The notes: generated by a model not told the origin, from the letters alone. A DNA stretch of 64,000 bases from Aquipseudomonas ullengensis (GCF_014174475.1 NZ_JACJUD010000002.1:360422-424421); one strand, 5' to 3'; numbered from the stretch's first letter, positions 54,670-64,000 are shown. A program made the numbers and translations.

Positions 54670-54944
54670 GTTTGCGTTGGCGTCACGGTGGATAAGCAGA
54701 GCGTTATCCACCCTACGAGACAGGCCCGCGTAGGGTGGAAAACCGCGAAGCGTTTTCCACCACGGGAGCAGGTCAGATGGCTCCCAGGCTCTGCATCACA
54801 GGGCTTCCGGGCGGCGCAATGCACAGGGTGGACGCTGGAGCGTCGAGGGCTGCATTCCCACGCGGAGCGTGGGAACGATCACCACGACGGGTTCCGGTAG
54901 GGCGGGTGAAACCCGCGTAAGGGAACACGCGGGTTGCACCCGCC
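54670..54944. repeat. Repeat-packed spacer
   Basis: The 275-bp spacer is made almost wholly of short inverted repeats and contains no gene. From the left: a GTGGATAAG...TTATCCACCCTAC hairpin near 54688-54717, a GTAGGGTGGAAAAC hairpin at 54730-54761, and a reversed fragment of the 17791 tandem unit at about 54828-54880. The start of the GTAGGGCGGG palindrome is at 54897. Confidence 0.75.
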
Positions 54945-54948
54945 CTAC
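54897..54948. repeat. Intergenic palindrome, GTAGGGCGGGTGCAACCCGCG family, copy 4
   Basis: Inverted repeat overlapping the 3' end of the amidohydrolase gene. The TAG stop (54945-54947) of that gene is formed by the GTAGGG end of the repeat. Confidence 0.85.
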
Positions 54949-56684
54949 GTTCCTGCGCGCAGGAACTGGCCGTAGCCGCGCGCCTGGCCCAGGTCGGCGG
55001 CGAACTCGCCGTGGCGGTAGGCCACCCGACCGTTGATCAGCGTGGCCTGCACCGCGTCGCCGCGGTTGACCATGCGCGCCAGCCCGTCAAAACCCTCCAT
55101 CAGCGCCTCGTGGTACCCCTCCAGCTTGGCGTCCAGGCGCTGTGGGTCGAGCACCACCACGTCGGCGCGTTTGCCCACGGCGAGCACACCGGCATCCACG
55201 CCGAACCAGGCGCCCAGCTCACCTGTGAGGCGCCACACCGCCTGTTCCATGGGCATCACATGGTCGCCGCGTTGCTCGGCATCACGTACCAGCTTGAGCA
55301 GGCGCGCGGCGAAGTTGTAGAAGGCCATGTTGCGGATATGCGCGCCGGAATCGGCGAAGCCGATCAGGGTGCACGGCTCGGTCACCAACTTCTCCACCAC
55401 GTGCTGGCGGTGGTTGGCGATCAGCGTGCGCCAGCGCAGGCGCGGGCCGTGTTCCACCAGCAGGTCGAGGAACAGGTCACCGGGGTGCATGCCGCGCGCC
55501 TTGGCCAGTTCGCCGACGCTGTGCCCAGCCAGGCTGGCGTCCGGGCAGTCGACGATCCAGGCGTCGTCGAAGTCGCGGTGCCACACGCGCGGGCCGAAGC
55601 GCTTGTCGACGTCGTGGCGAAATTGCCGGCGGTAGGCCGGGTCGCGAAACAGCTCGCTACGCAGGTCCTGGCTGGCCAGGTGCAGGGCCGCCTCACCGCT
55701 GGGAAATTCCTCGAAAACCACGAACTCCATGCCGTCGGCATAGGTAACGAACGGCACCGGCAGGGTCTGCCAGCGGAAGTCGGCGCGGGTCAGGCGCGCT
55801 ACCCAGCGGGTCAGCGGGCCGAGGATCGGCGCCAGCCACGGGTCGGCCTTCACGTCCATCAGGGTGATCAGGGTGGTCTTCAGCGGCTTGCGCAGCAGGC
55901 CCATGCTTTCCCAGAGGAAGGCGAACACGTTGAGCTTGGTCACCAGGTTCGGCGCGCCCTGGTGGATGCGCCCGCGTCGGCGCAACACGCGGTTGAGGCG
56001 CACGTACTCGCGCCACGGTGCGTACACCGAGGGCAGCGACTTGGAGCGCTGACGCTCGCCGTCGAGCTTGTCCCAGGGGTTGGTCATGCTCGACAGGCCG
56101 AGCAGGCCGGCGTCCAGGGCTTCGTCCAGTAGTTGTTCCATGCGCGTCAGCTCGGCTTCGCTGGGGCGCACATTGGCATCCACGGAACGCTCCAGGCCGA
56201 GCACGGCCACGCGCAGGTCGGAGTGGCCGAGGAACGAGCAGATGTTCGGCCCCAGCGGGTGGCGGTCGAGGAAGGCCGCGTAGTCGGCGGCGCTGCTCCA
56301 GGTCTTGCGCGCCTGCAGCAGTGGCAGCACATGCTCGCGTGGCACCGATTCGACGCGGGTGAACAGGTCCGAGCAGTCTTCCGGCGCCGACAGCACCATG
56401 CTGATCGAGCAGCTGCCGATCATCACCGTGGTCACGCCGTGGCGCACCGACTCCTTGAGTGCCGGGGCAGCCACCAGTTCGGCGTCGTAGTGGGTGTGCA
56501 TGTCGATGAAGCCGGGCATCAGCCATTGGCCGCTGGCGTCGATCACCTCGGCGCAGTCGCTCTCGTCCAGCGGTTCGGCGCTGATTGCCGCCACCTTGCC
56601 ATCACGGATGCCGAGGTGGCGTGGGACGGCGGGAGCGCCGGTGCCGTCGAAAAACAGGCCGTTCTTGATCAGCACATCGAACAT
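54945..56684 (-). CDS. N-acyl-D-amino-acid deacylase-type amidohydrolase
   Basis: Predicted zinc-dependent amidohydrolase of 579 residues that cleaves N-acyl-D-amino acids or similar amides. N-terminal beta-sandwich FDVLIKNGLFFDGTGAPAV is followed by the metal site GFIDMHTHYDAELV. VGKRADVVVLDPQRLD near the C-terminus is typical. ATG 56684 is used because AAGGAG lies 8 bases upstream. The stop codon coincides with an intergenic repeat. Confidence 0.88.
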   Translation of the reverse strand: MFDVLIKNGLFFDGTGAPAVPRHLGIRDGKVAAISAEPLDESDCAEVIDASGQWLMPGFIDMHTHYDAELVAAPALKESVRHGVTTVMIGSCSISMVLSAPEDCSDLFTRVESVPREHVLPLLQARKTWSSAADYAAFLDRHPLGPNICSFLGHSDLRVAVLGLERSVDANVRPSEAELTRMEQLLDEALDAGLLGLSSMTNPWDKLDGERQRSKSLPSVYAPWREYVRLNRVLRRRGRIHQGAPNLVTKLNVFAFLWESMGLLRKPLKTTLITLMDVKADPWLAPILGPLTRWVARLTRADFRWQTLPVPFVTYADGMEFVVFEEFPSGEAALHLASQDLRSELFRDPAYRRQFRHDVDKRFGPRVWHRDFDDAWIVDCPDASLAGHSVGELAKARGMHPGDLFLDLLVEHGPRLRWRTLIANHRQHVVEKLVTEPCTLIGFADSGAHIRNMAFYNFAARLLKLVRDAEQRGDHVMPMEQAVWRLTGELGAWFGVDAGVLAVGKRADVVVLDPQRLDAKLEGYHEALMEGFDGLARMVNRGDAVQATLINGRVAYRHGEFAADLGQARGYGQFLRAGT

Positions 56685-56789
56685 GCTTGCCACTCCTTAT
56701 TGTTGTGCGTTGAGCATAGGAGTCGCCTGCCGGTGGGACAGGTGGCGAAAGCGATGAATGTGCGGTCGTTTCGGTCAGTCTGTGTGCAT

Positions 56790-57122
56790 TCAACCGCTGG
56801 CGGGCAGCAACCGGCGCATCGCGCTGATCGCCGGCAAGTCGCTGCGGCGCAGGTAAACCCGCAAGGGCTCACCGAGGTTGAGGCGCTCGTCGATGTTCTG
56901 CGCGGCCAGCAGTTGCAGGCGCTCGCGGTCCAGGCACATGGTTTCGTCGGTCTGGGCGGTCCAGACGAATTCGCAGGTGGGCACGATGCTGTCGGCGGCA
57001 ACATCGAGGCCGAAGGAGTCCTCGCTGAAACGGACGATGTACTGGCCGGTCTTGCCATTAAAACCGACGAAGCCGTGCAGGGCGTCGGCGGCGGCGCAGA
57101 TATGTTGGGTGGTGATGCTCAT
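56790..57122 (-). CDS. Conserved hypothetical protein
   Basis: Protein of 110 residues, not recognised. It has no signal peptide or membrane helix. The sequence looks like a compact alpha/beta domain (FVGFNGKTGQYIVRFSEDSFG, CEFVWTAQTDETM) followed by a basic C-terminal tail (RVYLRRSDLPAISAMRRLL). It stands alone between the amidohydrolase and Nudix genes. Coding is supported by intact frame and codon use. Confidence 0.68.
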   Translation of the reverse strand: MSITTQHICAAADALHGFVGFNGKTGQYIVRFSEDSFGLDVAADSIVPTCEFVWTAQTDETMCLDRERLQLLAAQNIDERLNLGEPLRVYLRRSDLPAISAMRRLLPASG

Positions 57123-57242
57123 GTAAACCTCGCGTGCGATGCGGTGGGGTTTACACGCAAGGTGTCTGGCATGGGCCTGTGCGGCCGCAGAGTGGTTGTG
57201 CGCGCAGCTTAAACGGGGCGCCAGGACAGGCCTTGCCGTGGA

Positions 57243-57650
57243 TCAATGCGCGCGCTGGCGGGCCAGGGCCGGTAGCACGTGTTCCAGCAGCAGGGGCGCC
57301 AGGTCGTCGCTGGGTGGGCCGTCGGCGTCATGCCAGCGCAGTTCTTCCAGTTCTGCGGCCGGGCTGACCGGGTGCGGCAGGCGAGCGATAAAGATGTGCG
57401 CATCGATGCGCGTATTCGCTTCGTTGGCAGCGGGGGCGAGGAAGCGTCCGAGTGCTTGCAGAGGCTGCTCGTCCAGGCTCAGGTCGAGCTCTTCGCGCAG
57501 CTCGCGGCGCAGTGCGGCTTCTGGGCTCTCGCCCGCTTCGAGCTTGCCGCCGGGGAGCATGAAGGCGCGGGTGGCACGCTTGCGCACCAGCAGCAGGCGG
57601 CCGTGCTCGTCCAGCAGGCAGACGGCAGCAATCAGCAGGGTGGTGGTCAT
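57243..57650 (-). CDS. Nudix hydrolase
   Basis: Hydrolyses a nucleoside diphosphate derivative. The 135-residue protein has an intact Nudix box, GKLEAGESPEAALRRELREE plus LDL (about residues 35-57), with all glutamate metal ligands. Its start is 11 bp past the stop of the upstream 62-residue gene, so they are probably co-transcribed. Substrate not predictable. Confidence 0.9.
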   Translation of the reverse strand: MTTTLLIAAVCLLDEHGRLLLVRKRATRAFMLPGGKLEAGESPEAALRRELREELDLSLDEQPLQALGRFLAPAANEANTRIDAHIFIARLPHPVSPAAELEELRWHDADGPPSDDLAPLLLEHVLPALARQRAH

Positions 57651-57661
57651 CGGGGGCTCGT

Positions 57662-57850
57662 TCAGGAGGCGCTGAGCCGTTGCAGCTCGCGGCGAACCAT
57701 GCCGGCATATTCCGGCGGAGTGAGGTGGTAGAGCTGGCCGGCGACCCAGTCCAGCCAGCGCGGGCCGAGGGCCTCGCGTTGTTGCAGGAGGCGCTGGGCT
57801 TCAAGCTCGGCGCGTTCGGCATGCTGCTGGTGGAACTGGTTGCGGCTCAT
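57662..57850 (-). CDS. Small conserved helical protein
   Basis: A 62-residue protein, charged and helix-rich at the N-terminus (NQFHQQHAERAELEAQRLLQQREALG), with a C-terminal LYHLTPPEYAGMVRRELQRL. No function known. ATG 57850 is the first good start, though the ribosome site is weak. It lies 11 bp upstream of the Nudix gene. Confidence 0.7.
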   Translation of the reverse strand: MSRNQFHQQHAERAELEAQRLLQQREALGPRWLDWVAGQLYHLTPPEYAGMVRRELQRLSAS

Positions 57851-57866
57851 CAAGTGAAATGCTTTG

Positions 57867-58006
57867 GAATCTGTTTCAGATAGAGCGAGCTAGAGCCAGG
57901 CAAGGAAGAAACAGGCGAGGAAGCGCAGTTTACGAGCGGTAAATGAGCTTCCCGAGCCTGTTTCTGACGCAGCATGGCCGACGCGCAGCCGATCTGAAGC
58001 AGATTC
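57867..58006. repeat. 140-bp inverted-repeat (MITE-like) element next to yebC
   Basis: Ends are GAATCTGTTTCAGAT (57867-57881) and ATCTGAAGCAGATTC (57992-58006), 14 of 15 complementary. Its core (57909-57948 read on the minus strand) is 35/40 identical to the core of the element at 60994-61198. The element ends one base before the yebC stop codon. Confidence 0.8.
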
Positions 58007-58708
58007 TTAGCCAGCCAGACCGACGTAGACGTTCTGCACGTCATCGTGGTTATCGAGGGCCTCGAGGAAGGCTTCGACTTCTTCCATCTGCGCGTCGCTC
58101 AGGCCGCTCACCGGGTTCTTCGGGATGTAGCCGATCTTCGCCGAGTTGACGGTGAAACCTTGCTCCGGCAGGGCCTTGCACACGGCGTCGAGGTCGGTCA
58201 TTTCGGTGATGAACAGGGTGTCGCCTTCATCGGCAGGCTCGAAGTCCTGGGCGCCGGCTTCGATGGCGGCCAGTTCCGGGTCGGCACCGCTGTCGGTAGA
58301 GGCTTCGATCATGCCGACGTGGTTGAAGTCCCAGGTCACCGAGCCGGAAGCGCCCATCTGGCCCTTGCGAAACAGCACGCGGATTTCCGCCACGGTGCGG
58401 TTCACGTTGTCGGTCAGGCATTCGATGATCACCGGCACCTGGTGCGGGGCGAAGCCTTCGTAGGTGAGGCGTTCGAAGTTGACGGTCTCGCCGAGCAGGC
58501 CAGCGCCTTTCTTGATCGCGCGCTCCAGGGTGTCCTTGGGCATCGAGGCTTTCTTGGCCTGGTGCACGGCAACGCGCAGCTTGGGGTTCAGGTCCGGATC
58601 GGCGCCGTTGCGTGCGGCGACCATGATTTCCTTGACCAGGCGGCCGAAAATCTTGCCCCTGGCGTTGGCTGCGGCTTCTTTAGGTTTGGCTTTCCACTGT
58701 GCGCCCAT
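58007..58708 (-). CDS. YebC/PmpR-family protein
   Basis: Protein of 233 residues of the YebC family, which acts in translation and, in P. aeruginosa PmpR, in gene regulation. The N-terminus [28 protein letters not shown] is characteristic. The middle domain ([22 protein letters not shown]) and acidic C-terminal domain are complete. Pseudomonas often has two members; this one begins GAQW rather than GHSKW. The stop abuts an inverted-repeat element. Confidence 0.92.
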   Translation of the reverse strand: MGAQWKAKPKEAAANARGKIFGRLVKEIMVAARNGADPDLNPKLRVAVHQAKKASMPKDTLERAIKKGAGLLGETVNFERLTYEGFAPHQVPVIIECLTDNVNRTVAEIRVLFRKGQMGASGSVTWDFNHVGMIEASTDSGADPELAAIEAGAQDFEPADEGDTLFITEMTDLDAVCKALPEQGFTVNSAKIGYIPKNPVSGLSDAQMEEVEAFLEALDNHDDVQNVYVGLAG

Positions 58709-58860
58709 GACGGTTCTCTCGCTTGCTGCAGGTGAGGAGTCCTGCGCTCGGCTCTACGTGCCGGCCCAGTGACCCGGATCAGGCGGCAGATTCTAGCCGG
58801 TCACACGAGCGGAGGCACCTGTGAGCTGACATGGTGTTGTGCGAGGGAGTAGGGCGGTGA

Positions 58861-58883
58861 CCCGACGCCAGGGCGGCGTCGGG
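58861..58883. terminator. Hairpin near a small gene, possible terminator
   Basis: CCCGACGCC (58861-58869) pairs with GGCGTCGGG (58875-58883), a perfect 9-bp stem with a 5-base loop. No T run follows on either strand, so termination would be inefficient or Rho-assisted. Confidence 0.4.
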
Positions 58884-58897
58884 TGTCGGGGCGGGGG

Positions 58898-59029
58898 TTA
58901 CGGGGTTGCCGCGTGACTGCCGAGTAGCGTGGTGCCGTGCTTTTTATCGCGCTTGGCCATGCGTTTCTCGTGGGCGGTCTTGAGCGGCTTTTTCTTGCCT
59001 TCTTTGTGGGAGTCCTGGCTTTTGCTCAT
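58898..59029 (-). CDS. Small highly basic protein
   Basis: A 43-residue protein with about one third Lys/Arg/His. Start ATG 59029 follows CAGGTG. The KTAHEKRMAK segment resembles KSAHEKKIG in the 85-residue protein at 63469-63726, suggesting a shared small-protein motif. Function unknown. Confidence 0.65.
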   Translation of the reverse strand: MSKSQDSHKEGKKKPLKTAHEKRMAKRDKKHGTTLLGSHAATP

Positions 59030-59192
59030 GTCGGTCACCTGTGCACGTTAGTGAGGGGAAATTGAATGCTCTCGGGCCATTACCACCTCCCAGGTTGCAT
59101 GAACCTGCATGGGTCAGAATCGCTGACGCAAGAACAAGCATAGCCCCGTAATGGGGCCATGCCGCTAAAGCGTTTGCGTTAAGCCAGGTGCT

Positions 59193-59942
<750 letters not shown>

Positions 59943-60062
59943 GGTCGTCTCCGAAAGTTCAGGGGGTGGTTGGTTGCTGGAGCCTAGTATCTGCCGCTGA
60001 TTTGTCCTTGATTAGCCGGCAATCTGTGGTTTCTTCCGATAGCAACGGTTTATAGTCGGCCC

Positions 60063-60986
60063 ATGGATACCCTCAATTGCATCGACTGTTTCGTCCGGAG
60101 TGCGGAAGCCGGCAGCTTCGCCGAAGCCGCGCGGCGCCTGGGTTTGACCCCCGCTGCGGTGGGCAAGAACGTTGCCAGCCTGGAGGCCCGTCTGGGTGTG
60201 CGCCTGTTCCAGCGCAGCACGCGCAGCCTGACGCTGACCGAGGCCGGCGAGCGCTTCCTGCTGGAGGCGGCGGGTGGCTTGCGCAGCCTGCAGGCGGCCA
60301 TGGCCAACCTGGCCAGCGCCCAGGGGCAGCCGGCGGGTGTGCTCAAGGTGAGCATGGGGTTGGCGTTCGGCCGCTACTACATCCTGCCGCTGCTCGAGGA
60401 ATTCCTGCAGCGTTACCCAGCGGTGCAGCCCGACTGGCATTTCGATAACCGCGTGGTGGAGCTGATCGCCGAAGGCTTCGACGCGGCTATTGGTGGCGGT
60501 TTCGATCTGTCACCCGGGGTGGTGGCGCGCGAACTGGCGCCGGCGCATCGCGTGCTGCTGGCGTCGCCCGCCTACCTGGCCCAGCACGGTGAGCCGCGCA
60601 GCCCGGCGGAACTGAGCGCGCATGCCGGCATCCTCATTCGTTCGCCGCAAACTGGGCGTGTAAGGCCGTGGATGCTGCGTAATCGCGAGGGTCAGCAGGC
60701 CGCCATCGACCTGCAGGCGCGCATGATCCTGGGTGACCCGGAGGCGTCCTGCCAGGCGGCGCTGATGAACCTGGGCATTACCTTGGTGAGCATGCCGCAC
60801 GCCCTGCCGCACCTGGACAGTGGCACCCTGCGTCGGGTGCTGCCGGACTGGTACGTGGACACCGGCATCATTTCAATTCACTTCGCCGCACAGAAACTGC
60901 TGCCGCAGAAGACCCGCGTGTTCGTCGACTTCATCGTCGAGCAGTTTCGCGCCCAGGGTTTGGACAAGCGTTTCAGCGCGATCTGA
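60063..60986 (+). CDS. LysR-family transcriptional regulator
   Basis: Regulator of 307 residues. The N-terminal helix-turn-helix (CFVRSAEAGSFAEAARRLGLTPAAVGKNVASLEARLG) and the two-lobed effector domain are complete. The gene starts at ATG 60063 and is divergent from the SDR gene, its most likely target. It ends 7 bp before an inverted-repeat element. Confidence 0.93.
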   Translation: MDTLNCIDCFVRSAEAGSFAEAARRLGLTPAAVGKNVASLEARLGVRLFQRSTRSLTLTEAGERFLLEAAGGLRSLQAAMANLASAQGQPAGVLKVSMGLAFGRYYILPLLEEFLQRYPAVQPDWHFDNRVVELIAEGFDAAIGGGFDLSPGVVARELAPAHRVLLASPAYLAQHGEPRSPAELSAHAGILIRSPQTGRVRPWMLRNREGQQAAIDLQARMILGDPEASCQAALMNLGITLVSMPHALPHLDSGTLRRVLPDWYVDTGIISIHFAAQKLLPQKTRVFVDFIVEQFRAQGLDKRFSAI

Positions 60987-60993
60987 CGCTGGC

Positions 60994-61198
60994 CTAGCAG
61001 GCTGTTGAAAAACTACCTGCGTTGCCATCGCCGCGTTAAAAACAGGCTCAAAATGCTCATTTAGCATTCGTAAACTGCGCTTTTTCGCCTGTTTGACTCG
61101 CTTGCACTCGCCCTGCGGGCCAGCCTGCGGCTGTTACTCCCGGTGGTCGTTGCGCCTTGCGCTGGCTGCCTCGCTAACGTTTTTCAACAGCCTGCTAG
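60994..61198. mobile_element. 205-bp MITE-like element with 20-bp perfect terminal inverted repeats
   Basis: CTAGCAGGCTGTTGAAAAAC is found at 60994-61013 and, inverted, at 61179-61198. There is no coding capacity for a transposase. The core GCTCATTTAGCATTCGTAAA (from 61055) and following bases are 35/40 identical to the element at 57867-58006. It lies between two convergent genes and its right end supplies the TAG stop of the minus-strand gene. CTAG at each end could be a target duplication. Confidence 0.8.
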
Positions 61199-62082
61199 AG
61201 CGGCGTGATCGAGTCGAGGATCGCCAGGTTGCGCGCGCTGGCGACGTCCAGGTGGCTGAGCGGCGACATCACGTTGTTGACCAGCAGGGTGCTGCCGTGG
61301 CCGCGGAATTCACGCAGGTTGAGCTCGGGGAACACTTCGCTCTCGCGGTAGAACAGCGCACGCGAATCGGCGTGGTCGCGCAGGGCCGGCAGGTCGATCA
61401 CCTGCTCGGTGCGGCACAACTGCAGGTTGCCGCTGATCATGTCGTCGATCTGCGCCTGGCCGAGGTTGGGCACTGCCTGGATCTTCAGCGCCGAACGGCA
61501 ATGCCGTGGGGTCAGCTTGCGGCTGCTCAGCTCGGGCGAGGCGAATACCTGGATGCCCTGCGCCTGGGCGATCAGGCTCCAGCTGGCGGGAATGCTGAAG
61601 CGCAGGCCTTCGCTTTCGCGGGGCACCAGCGGTTCCCGGTACCCGGCCTGCAGCTCGCGCAGGCCGGCGACGGCTTTCTCGGCGATCTTGGCGACGTCGT
61701 CTTTGGTCGTACTGGCGCGTTTGGCCTCGAGCAACTGGATGATGCGTTCATCAAGGCTGCCGTTGTTGAGGAAGAAGCGCACACAGTCATATTCGACCCA
61801 GGTGAATCCGTCCTGCAGATGCTGCTCGGCGAGCGGCGCGGCCAGGCTGTACCAGCGATACGGCAGCGCGTGCAGGGTCAGGCTGCCGAGGCGGCGCATG
61901 TGCGGGTGCGCGTGGGCCATCAGCTCGGCGATCACGGCGAAGGCTTGCGGGTCATCCACCAGGGTGGCGAAGCGCTCGCCCAGGGCCAGTTGGCTGGCGA
62001 AGTCGACCAGGCCGTCGCCGTCGCTCAGCTCCTGCTCATACAGCTCGACTTGCAGGCGTAGCAGTTCTTCGGCGTCGGTCAT
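61195..62082 (-). CDS. Conserved hypothetical protein (start of gene intact, end set by a repeat element)
   Basis: Protein of 295 residues, not recognised. It has an alpha-helical N-terminal half (AEELLRLQVELYEQELSDGDG, FASQLALGERFATLVDD) and a mixed C-terminal half. No signal peptide or clear membrane helix is seen. ATG 62082 (MTDAEELL) is preferred over an upstream in-frame start. The stop codon TAG lies inside the terminal inverted repeat of the element at 60994-61198. The native C-terminus may therefore have been altered by insertion. Confidence 0.72.
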   Translation of the reverse strand: MTDAEELLRLQVELYEQELSDGDGLVDFASQLALGERFATLVDDPQAFAVIAELMAHAHPHMRRLGSLTLHALPYRWYSLAAPLAEQHLQDGFTWVEYDCVRFFLNNGSLDERIIQLLEAKRASTTKDDVAKIAEKAVAGLRELQAGYREPLVPRESEGLRFSIPASWSLIAQAQGIQVFASPELSSRKLTPRHCRSALKIQAVPNLGQAQIDDMISGNLQLCRTEQVIDLPALRDHADSRALFYRESEVFPELNLREFRGHGSTLLVNNVMSPLSHLDVASARNLAILDSITPL

Positions 62083-62227
62083 GCGGAGTTCCCCTGGCTG
62101 GCTGCGGGCCGTGAAATTGATCGTGGGGGAATGGTGTTGCAGCGCGGCAGGGGTGTCTAGGGTGGGCGTGTGACAGGATTTGCAGAGTGAGTGGGCGGCA
62201 GGCGCAGGGCGCACCGCCCGCGAGGGG

Positions 62228-62614
62228 TCAGTCGAGCAGGTCGGCCGGCACGTTGCCGCCGTTGTCCGCCAGTTTCTGCAGCACGGTCTTGTGCAGCCAG
62301 ATGTTCATCTGCGCCGAGTCGCCCATCTTCTCTGCCGGGCAACCCAGTTCAGTGGCCAGTTCCTTGCGGGCGCCCAGGCTGCTATCCAGGCCGAGCAGCT
62401 TGAGCAGGTCGACGATCGAGACTTTCCAGTTGAGTTTTTCCGGGTGCTTGGCGGCCAGGCCTTCCAGCTTGGCCACTACGTCCACCACGCCAATTGCGGT
62501 GGGCGCGCTGGGTGCGGGAGCGGGCGCAGCTTGAGGTGCGGCGGGCGGCGCTTCGCTGGCCTGGGCTTGTTCGCCGAAGCCGAGCAGGTCGAGAATTTTG
62601 CCAAACAGACTCAT
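62228..62614 (-). CDS. DUF3597 family protein
   Basis: A 128-residue protein with the family's N-terminal MSLFGKILDLLGFG helix, a Pro/Ala-rich linker (residues 17-40) and the compact helical DUF3597 domain (VDVVAKLEGLAAKHPEKLNW). GGAGGACTCCCC lies just before the start. Role unknown. Confidence 0.85.
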   Translation of the reverse strand: MSLFGKILDLLGFGEQAQASEAPPAAPQAAPAPAPSAPTAIGVVDVVAKLEGLAAKHPEKLNWKVSIVDLLKLLGLDSSLGARKELATELGCPAEKMGDSAQMNIWLHKTVLQKLADNGGNVPADLLD

Positions 62615-62749
62615 GGGGAGTCCTCCTTTCCTTGTGTATGGAAGGGGGAGCGTAGACCAGAGGGGGAGAGGTTTTGCTACGGCTGGATCAGCGGTTTGCC
62701 GGTCCGTCCAGGGTTGCCTTGCGCAGCCCTTGCTACGTATTGCCTGTTT

Positions 62750-62802
62750 GCGGCGCCGTGAAGGGCGCCGCAACAGGTAGCCCCGCCCAGTGAGAGCGGG
62801 GC
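62750..62802 (-). terminator. Two tandem hairpins after the parvulin gene
   Basis: GCCCCGC/GCGGGGC (62780-62802) and GCGGCGCC/GGCGCCGC (62750-62771) follow the parvulin stop on the minus strand. Neither is followed by a clear T run. Confidence 0.4.
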
Positions 62803-62812
62803 CTGCAGCCGA

Positions 62813-63094
62813 TCAGTCCTGACGGCTGGTGACTTCCAGCAGGTGGTAGCCGAACTGGGTTTTCACCGGGCCCTGGACCACGTTGATCGGGGCGCTGAAC
62901 ACCACGGTGTCGAATTCCTTGACCATCTGGCCCGGGCCGAAGGAGCCGAGGTCGCCGCCCTGGCGGCTGGATGGGCAGGTGGAGTTGTCTTTGGCGACCT
63001 GGGCGAAGTCGGCACCGCCTTCGATAGCGGCTTTGAGTTCGTTGCACTTGGCTTCGCTGGCAACCAGGATGTGACGGGCAGTGGCTTTGGCCAT
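62813..63094 (-). CDS. Parvulin-type peptidyl-prolyl isomerase
   Basis: A 93-residue single-domain isomerase. It begins ATARHILVASEAKCNELK and carries the DFAQVAKDNSTCPSSRQGGDLGSF and FGYHLLEVTS segments of the PpiC/parvulin fold. No signal peptide, so it acts in the cytosol. Length is typical for PpiC. Confidence 0.93.
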   Translation of the reverse strand: MAKATARHILVASEAKCNELKAAIEGGADFAQVAKDNSTCPSSRQGGDLGSFGPGQMVKEFDTVVFSAPINVVQGPVKTQFGYHLLEVTSRQD

Positions 63095-63187
63095 GGGAAT
63101 TGCTCCTTTCTATGAAGGCGCCGAGGGTACCGTAATCGGGTGACGGTTCAAGTGCAGTTGATCGTTTTCGCCGGCACTTAGCGTGCG

Positions 63188-63325
63188 TTAGGGCGTCTCC
63201 GGCTCGGGTGGTGGCGCGGGCAGGGGCGCTACCTTCTCCAGGTTCTCCAGAACCTCTTCAGGCAACGCCTGCGGGTCGTCCTGTTCGTCCTGCTCCGGGG
63301 CGGCTGGGGTTTGCTCGTCGGCCAT
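63188..63325 (-). CDS. Small acidic Pro-rich protein
   Basis: A 45-residue protein rich in Glu, Asp and Pro. ATG 63325 follows AGGAGAC at a good distance, which favours translation. No family recognised. The frame continues open upstream, but only this start has a ribosome site. Confidence 0.55.
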   Translation of the reverse strand: MADEQTPAAPEQDEQDDPQALPEEVLENLEKVAPLPAPPPEPETP

Positions 63326-63468
63326 TGCAGTGTCTCCTGCATGGGGGGCTGTTACCTGATTGAGGTACAGCATGGCCGTTGAGTTCCCGCTATCTGCACG
63401 GGATAGCGGGTTCAGCGTGGGCAGGAAAACAGGTGGCTCGGCGTTTCTGTCAGGCGCGGGCTGTGTGC

Positions 63469-63726
63469 TTAGCGCTTGCCCATGGAGCGGCGGGTGCCGG
63501 GCGGGGCGGCGCCGATCTTCTTCTCGTGGGCGGACTTGTTGCCCTTCTGGTGCCACGGCTGGTTGTCGCCCTTGCCCGGCGCGAAGGTGGCGGGGGAGAA
63601 GGGGAAGCTGAAGGCCGGGATCGCCGGTTTGGCGGTGCTCTCGGCGCTGCTTTCTACGCTGGCGTCGAGCGTGTCGTTGTCGGCCGTGCTGGCTTCGGTG
63701 GACGAATCAGAAGGTTTGGAAGTCAT
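63469..63726 (-). CDS. Small basic-tailed protein with AHEK motif
   Basis: An 85-residue protein. A disordered Ser/Thr/Ala-rich N-terminal half is followed by a basic C-terminal tail GNKSAHEKKIGAAPPGTRRS. The tail shares the AHEK motif with the 43-residue protein at 58898-59029. Function unknown. Confidence 0.68.
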   Translation of the reverse strand: MTSKPSDSSTEASTADNDTLDASVESSAESTAKPAIPAFSFPFSPATFAPGKGDNQPWHQKGNKSAHEKKIGAAPPGTRRSMGKR

Positions 63727-63893
63727 GACGTTTCACGGCGAGCCAGAAAGGGGAAGGGCGCCAGTATACCTGGCGGGCGCGATTGCGCGTGGGAAGCGGC
63801 CGAGTGGCCCAAGCGCTGATCGCATATCGCGCGGCAAGACGAAAACCTACGGAATCGCGCATCATGGGGCGATTCAGATCCAGGGAGCTTTCC

Positions 63894-64000
63894 ATGCGCA
63901 CCATCTCATCCGTTTTGCGTCTCACCGGCCTGGCGTTCGCCCTGGTGTTTGCCAGCACTGCCGGCGCGGCCGAGGAAGCGCAACTGATCGACTCGCTCAA
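63894..64000 (+). CDS. Exported protein, N-terminal fragment
   Basis: The first 35 codons of a gene running off the right edge. A signal peptide (MRTISSVLRLTGLAFALVFASTAGA-type, cut near GAAEE) indicates export. ATG 63894 follows CAGGGAGC. Identity cannot be set from this fragment. Confidence 0.75.
   Translation, partial: MRTISSVLRLTGLAFALVFASTAGAAEEAQLIDSL

Overview
This window is chromosomal DNA from a high-GC Pseudomonas species that is not P. aeruginosa itself. The evidence is the complete algU-mucA-mucB-mucD stress and envelope locus followed by lepA-lepB-DUF4845-rnc-era-recO-pdxJ, with nadB, ygfX/sdhE, ygfZ, the tct citrate-uptake cluster and ung upstream in the order familiar from the P. 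aeruginosa algU neighbourhood. Unlike P. aeruginosa, mucC is missing and a class C beta-lactamase lies in the same stretch. Coding density is high, and long antisense open frames are GC-driven shadows.

Layout. 1-9.6 kb: the N-terminal 1833 residues of a LapA-type giant adhesin (minus strand, running off the left edge), divergent from its type I exporter ATPase and membrane-fusion protein (lapB/lapC-like). 9.6-16.6 kb: a complete distal valine (isobutyryl-CoA) degradation operon of five enzymes, divergent from an AraC-family regulator, with a well-matched direct-repeat operator between them. 16.6-22.6 kb: ampC without ampR, a repeat-rich spacer, a TetR/DUF2855 divergent pair, a hotdog thioesterase, ung and a lipoprotein. 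22.6-30.2 kb: tctC-tctB-tctA plus an overlapping AbrB-family membrane protein, an OprD-type porin and the divergent TctD/TctE two-component system. 30.2-35.5 kb: a periplasmic solute-binding protein, an HDOD protein, ygfZ, sdhE, ygfX and nadB. 35.5-39.8 kb: algU with two sigma-22-like promoters, mucA, mucB, mucD. 39.8-46 kb: lepA to pdxJ. 46-49.8 kb: a small membrane protein, a diguanylate cyclase, a short SutA-like protein, a cold-shock protein, endonuclease I and a small exported protein. 49.9-54.7 kb: a PP2C phosphatase / Ser-Thr kinase / FHA module followed by an exported zinc phospholipase-like protein. 54.9-64 kb: an amidohydrolase, Nudix, YebC, an SDR/LysR divergent pair, several small conserved proteins, a parvulin and the start of an exported protein at the right edge.

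Functional themes. Surface attachment (LapA/LapBC), envelope stress and alginate-type control (AlgU/MucABD, LepB), and uptake of tricarboxylates (OprD porin, Tct transporter, TctDE) are each present as coherent units. The window is also rich in short palindromic intergenic repeats of at least four sequence families. Several abut the 3' ends of genes, and in three cases the repeat appears to supply the stop codon. Two of these elements (57867-58006 and 60994-61198) share a 35/40-identical core although their terminal inverted repeats differ.
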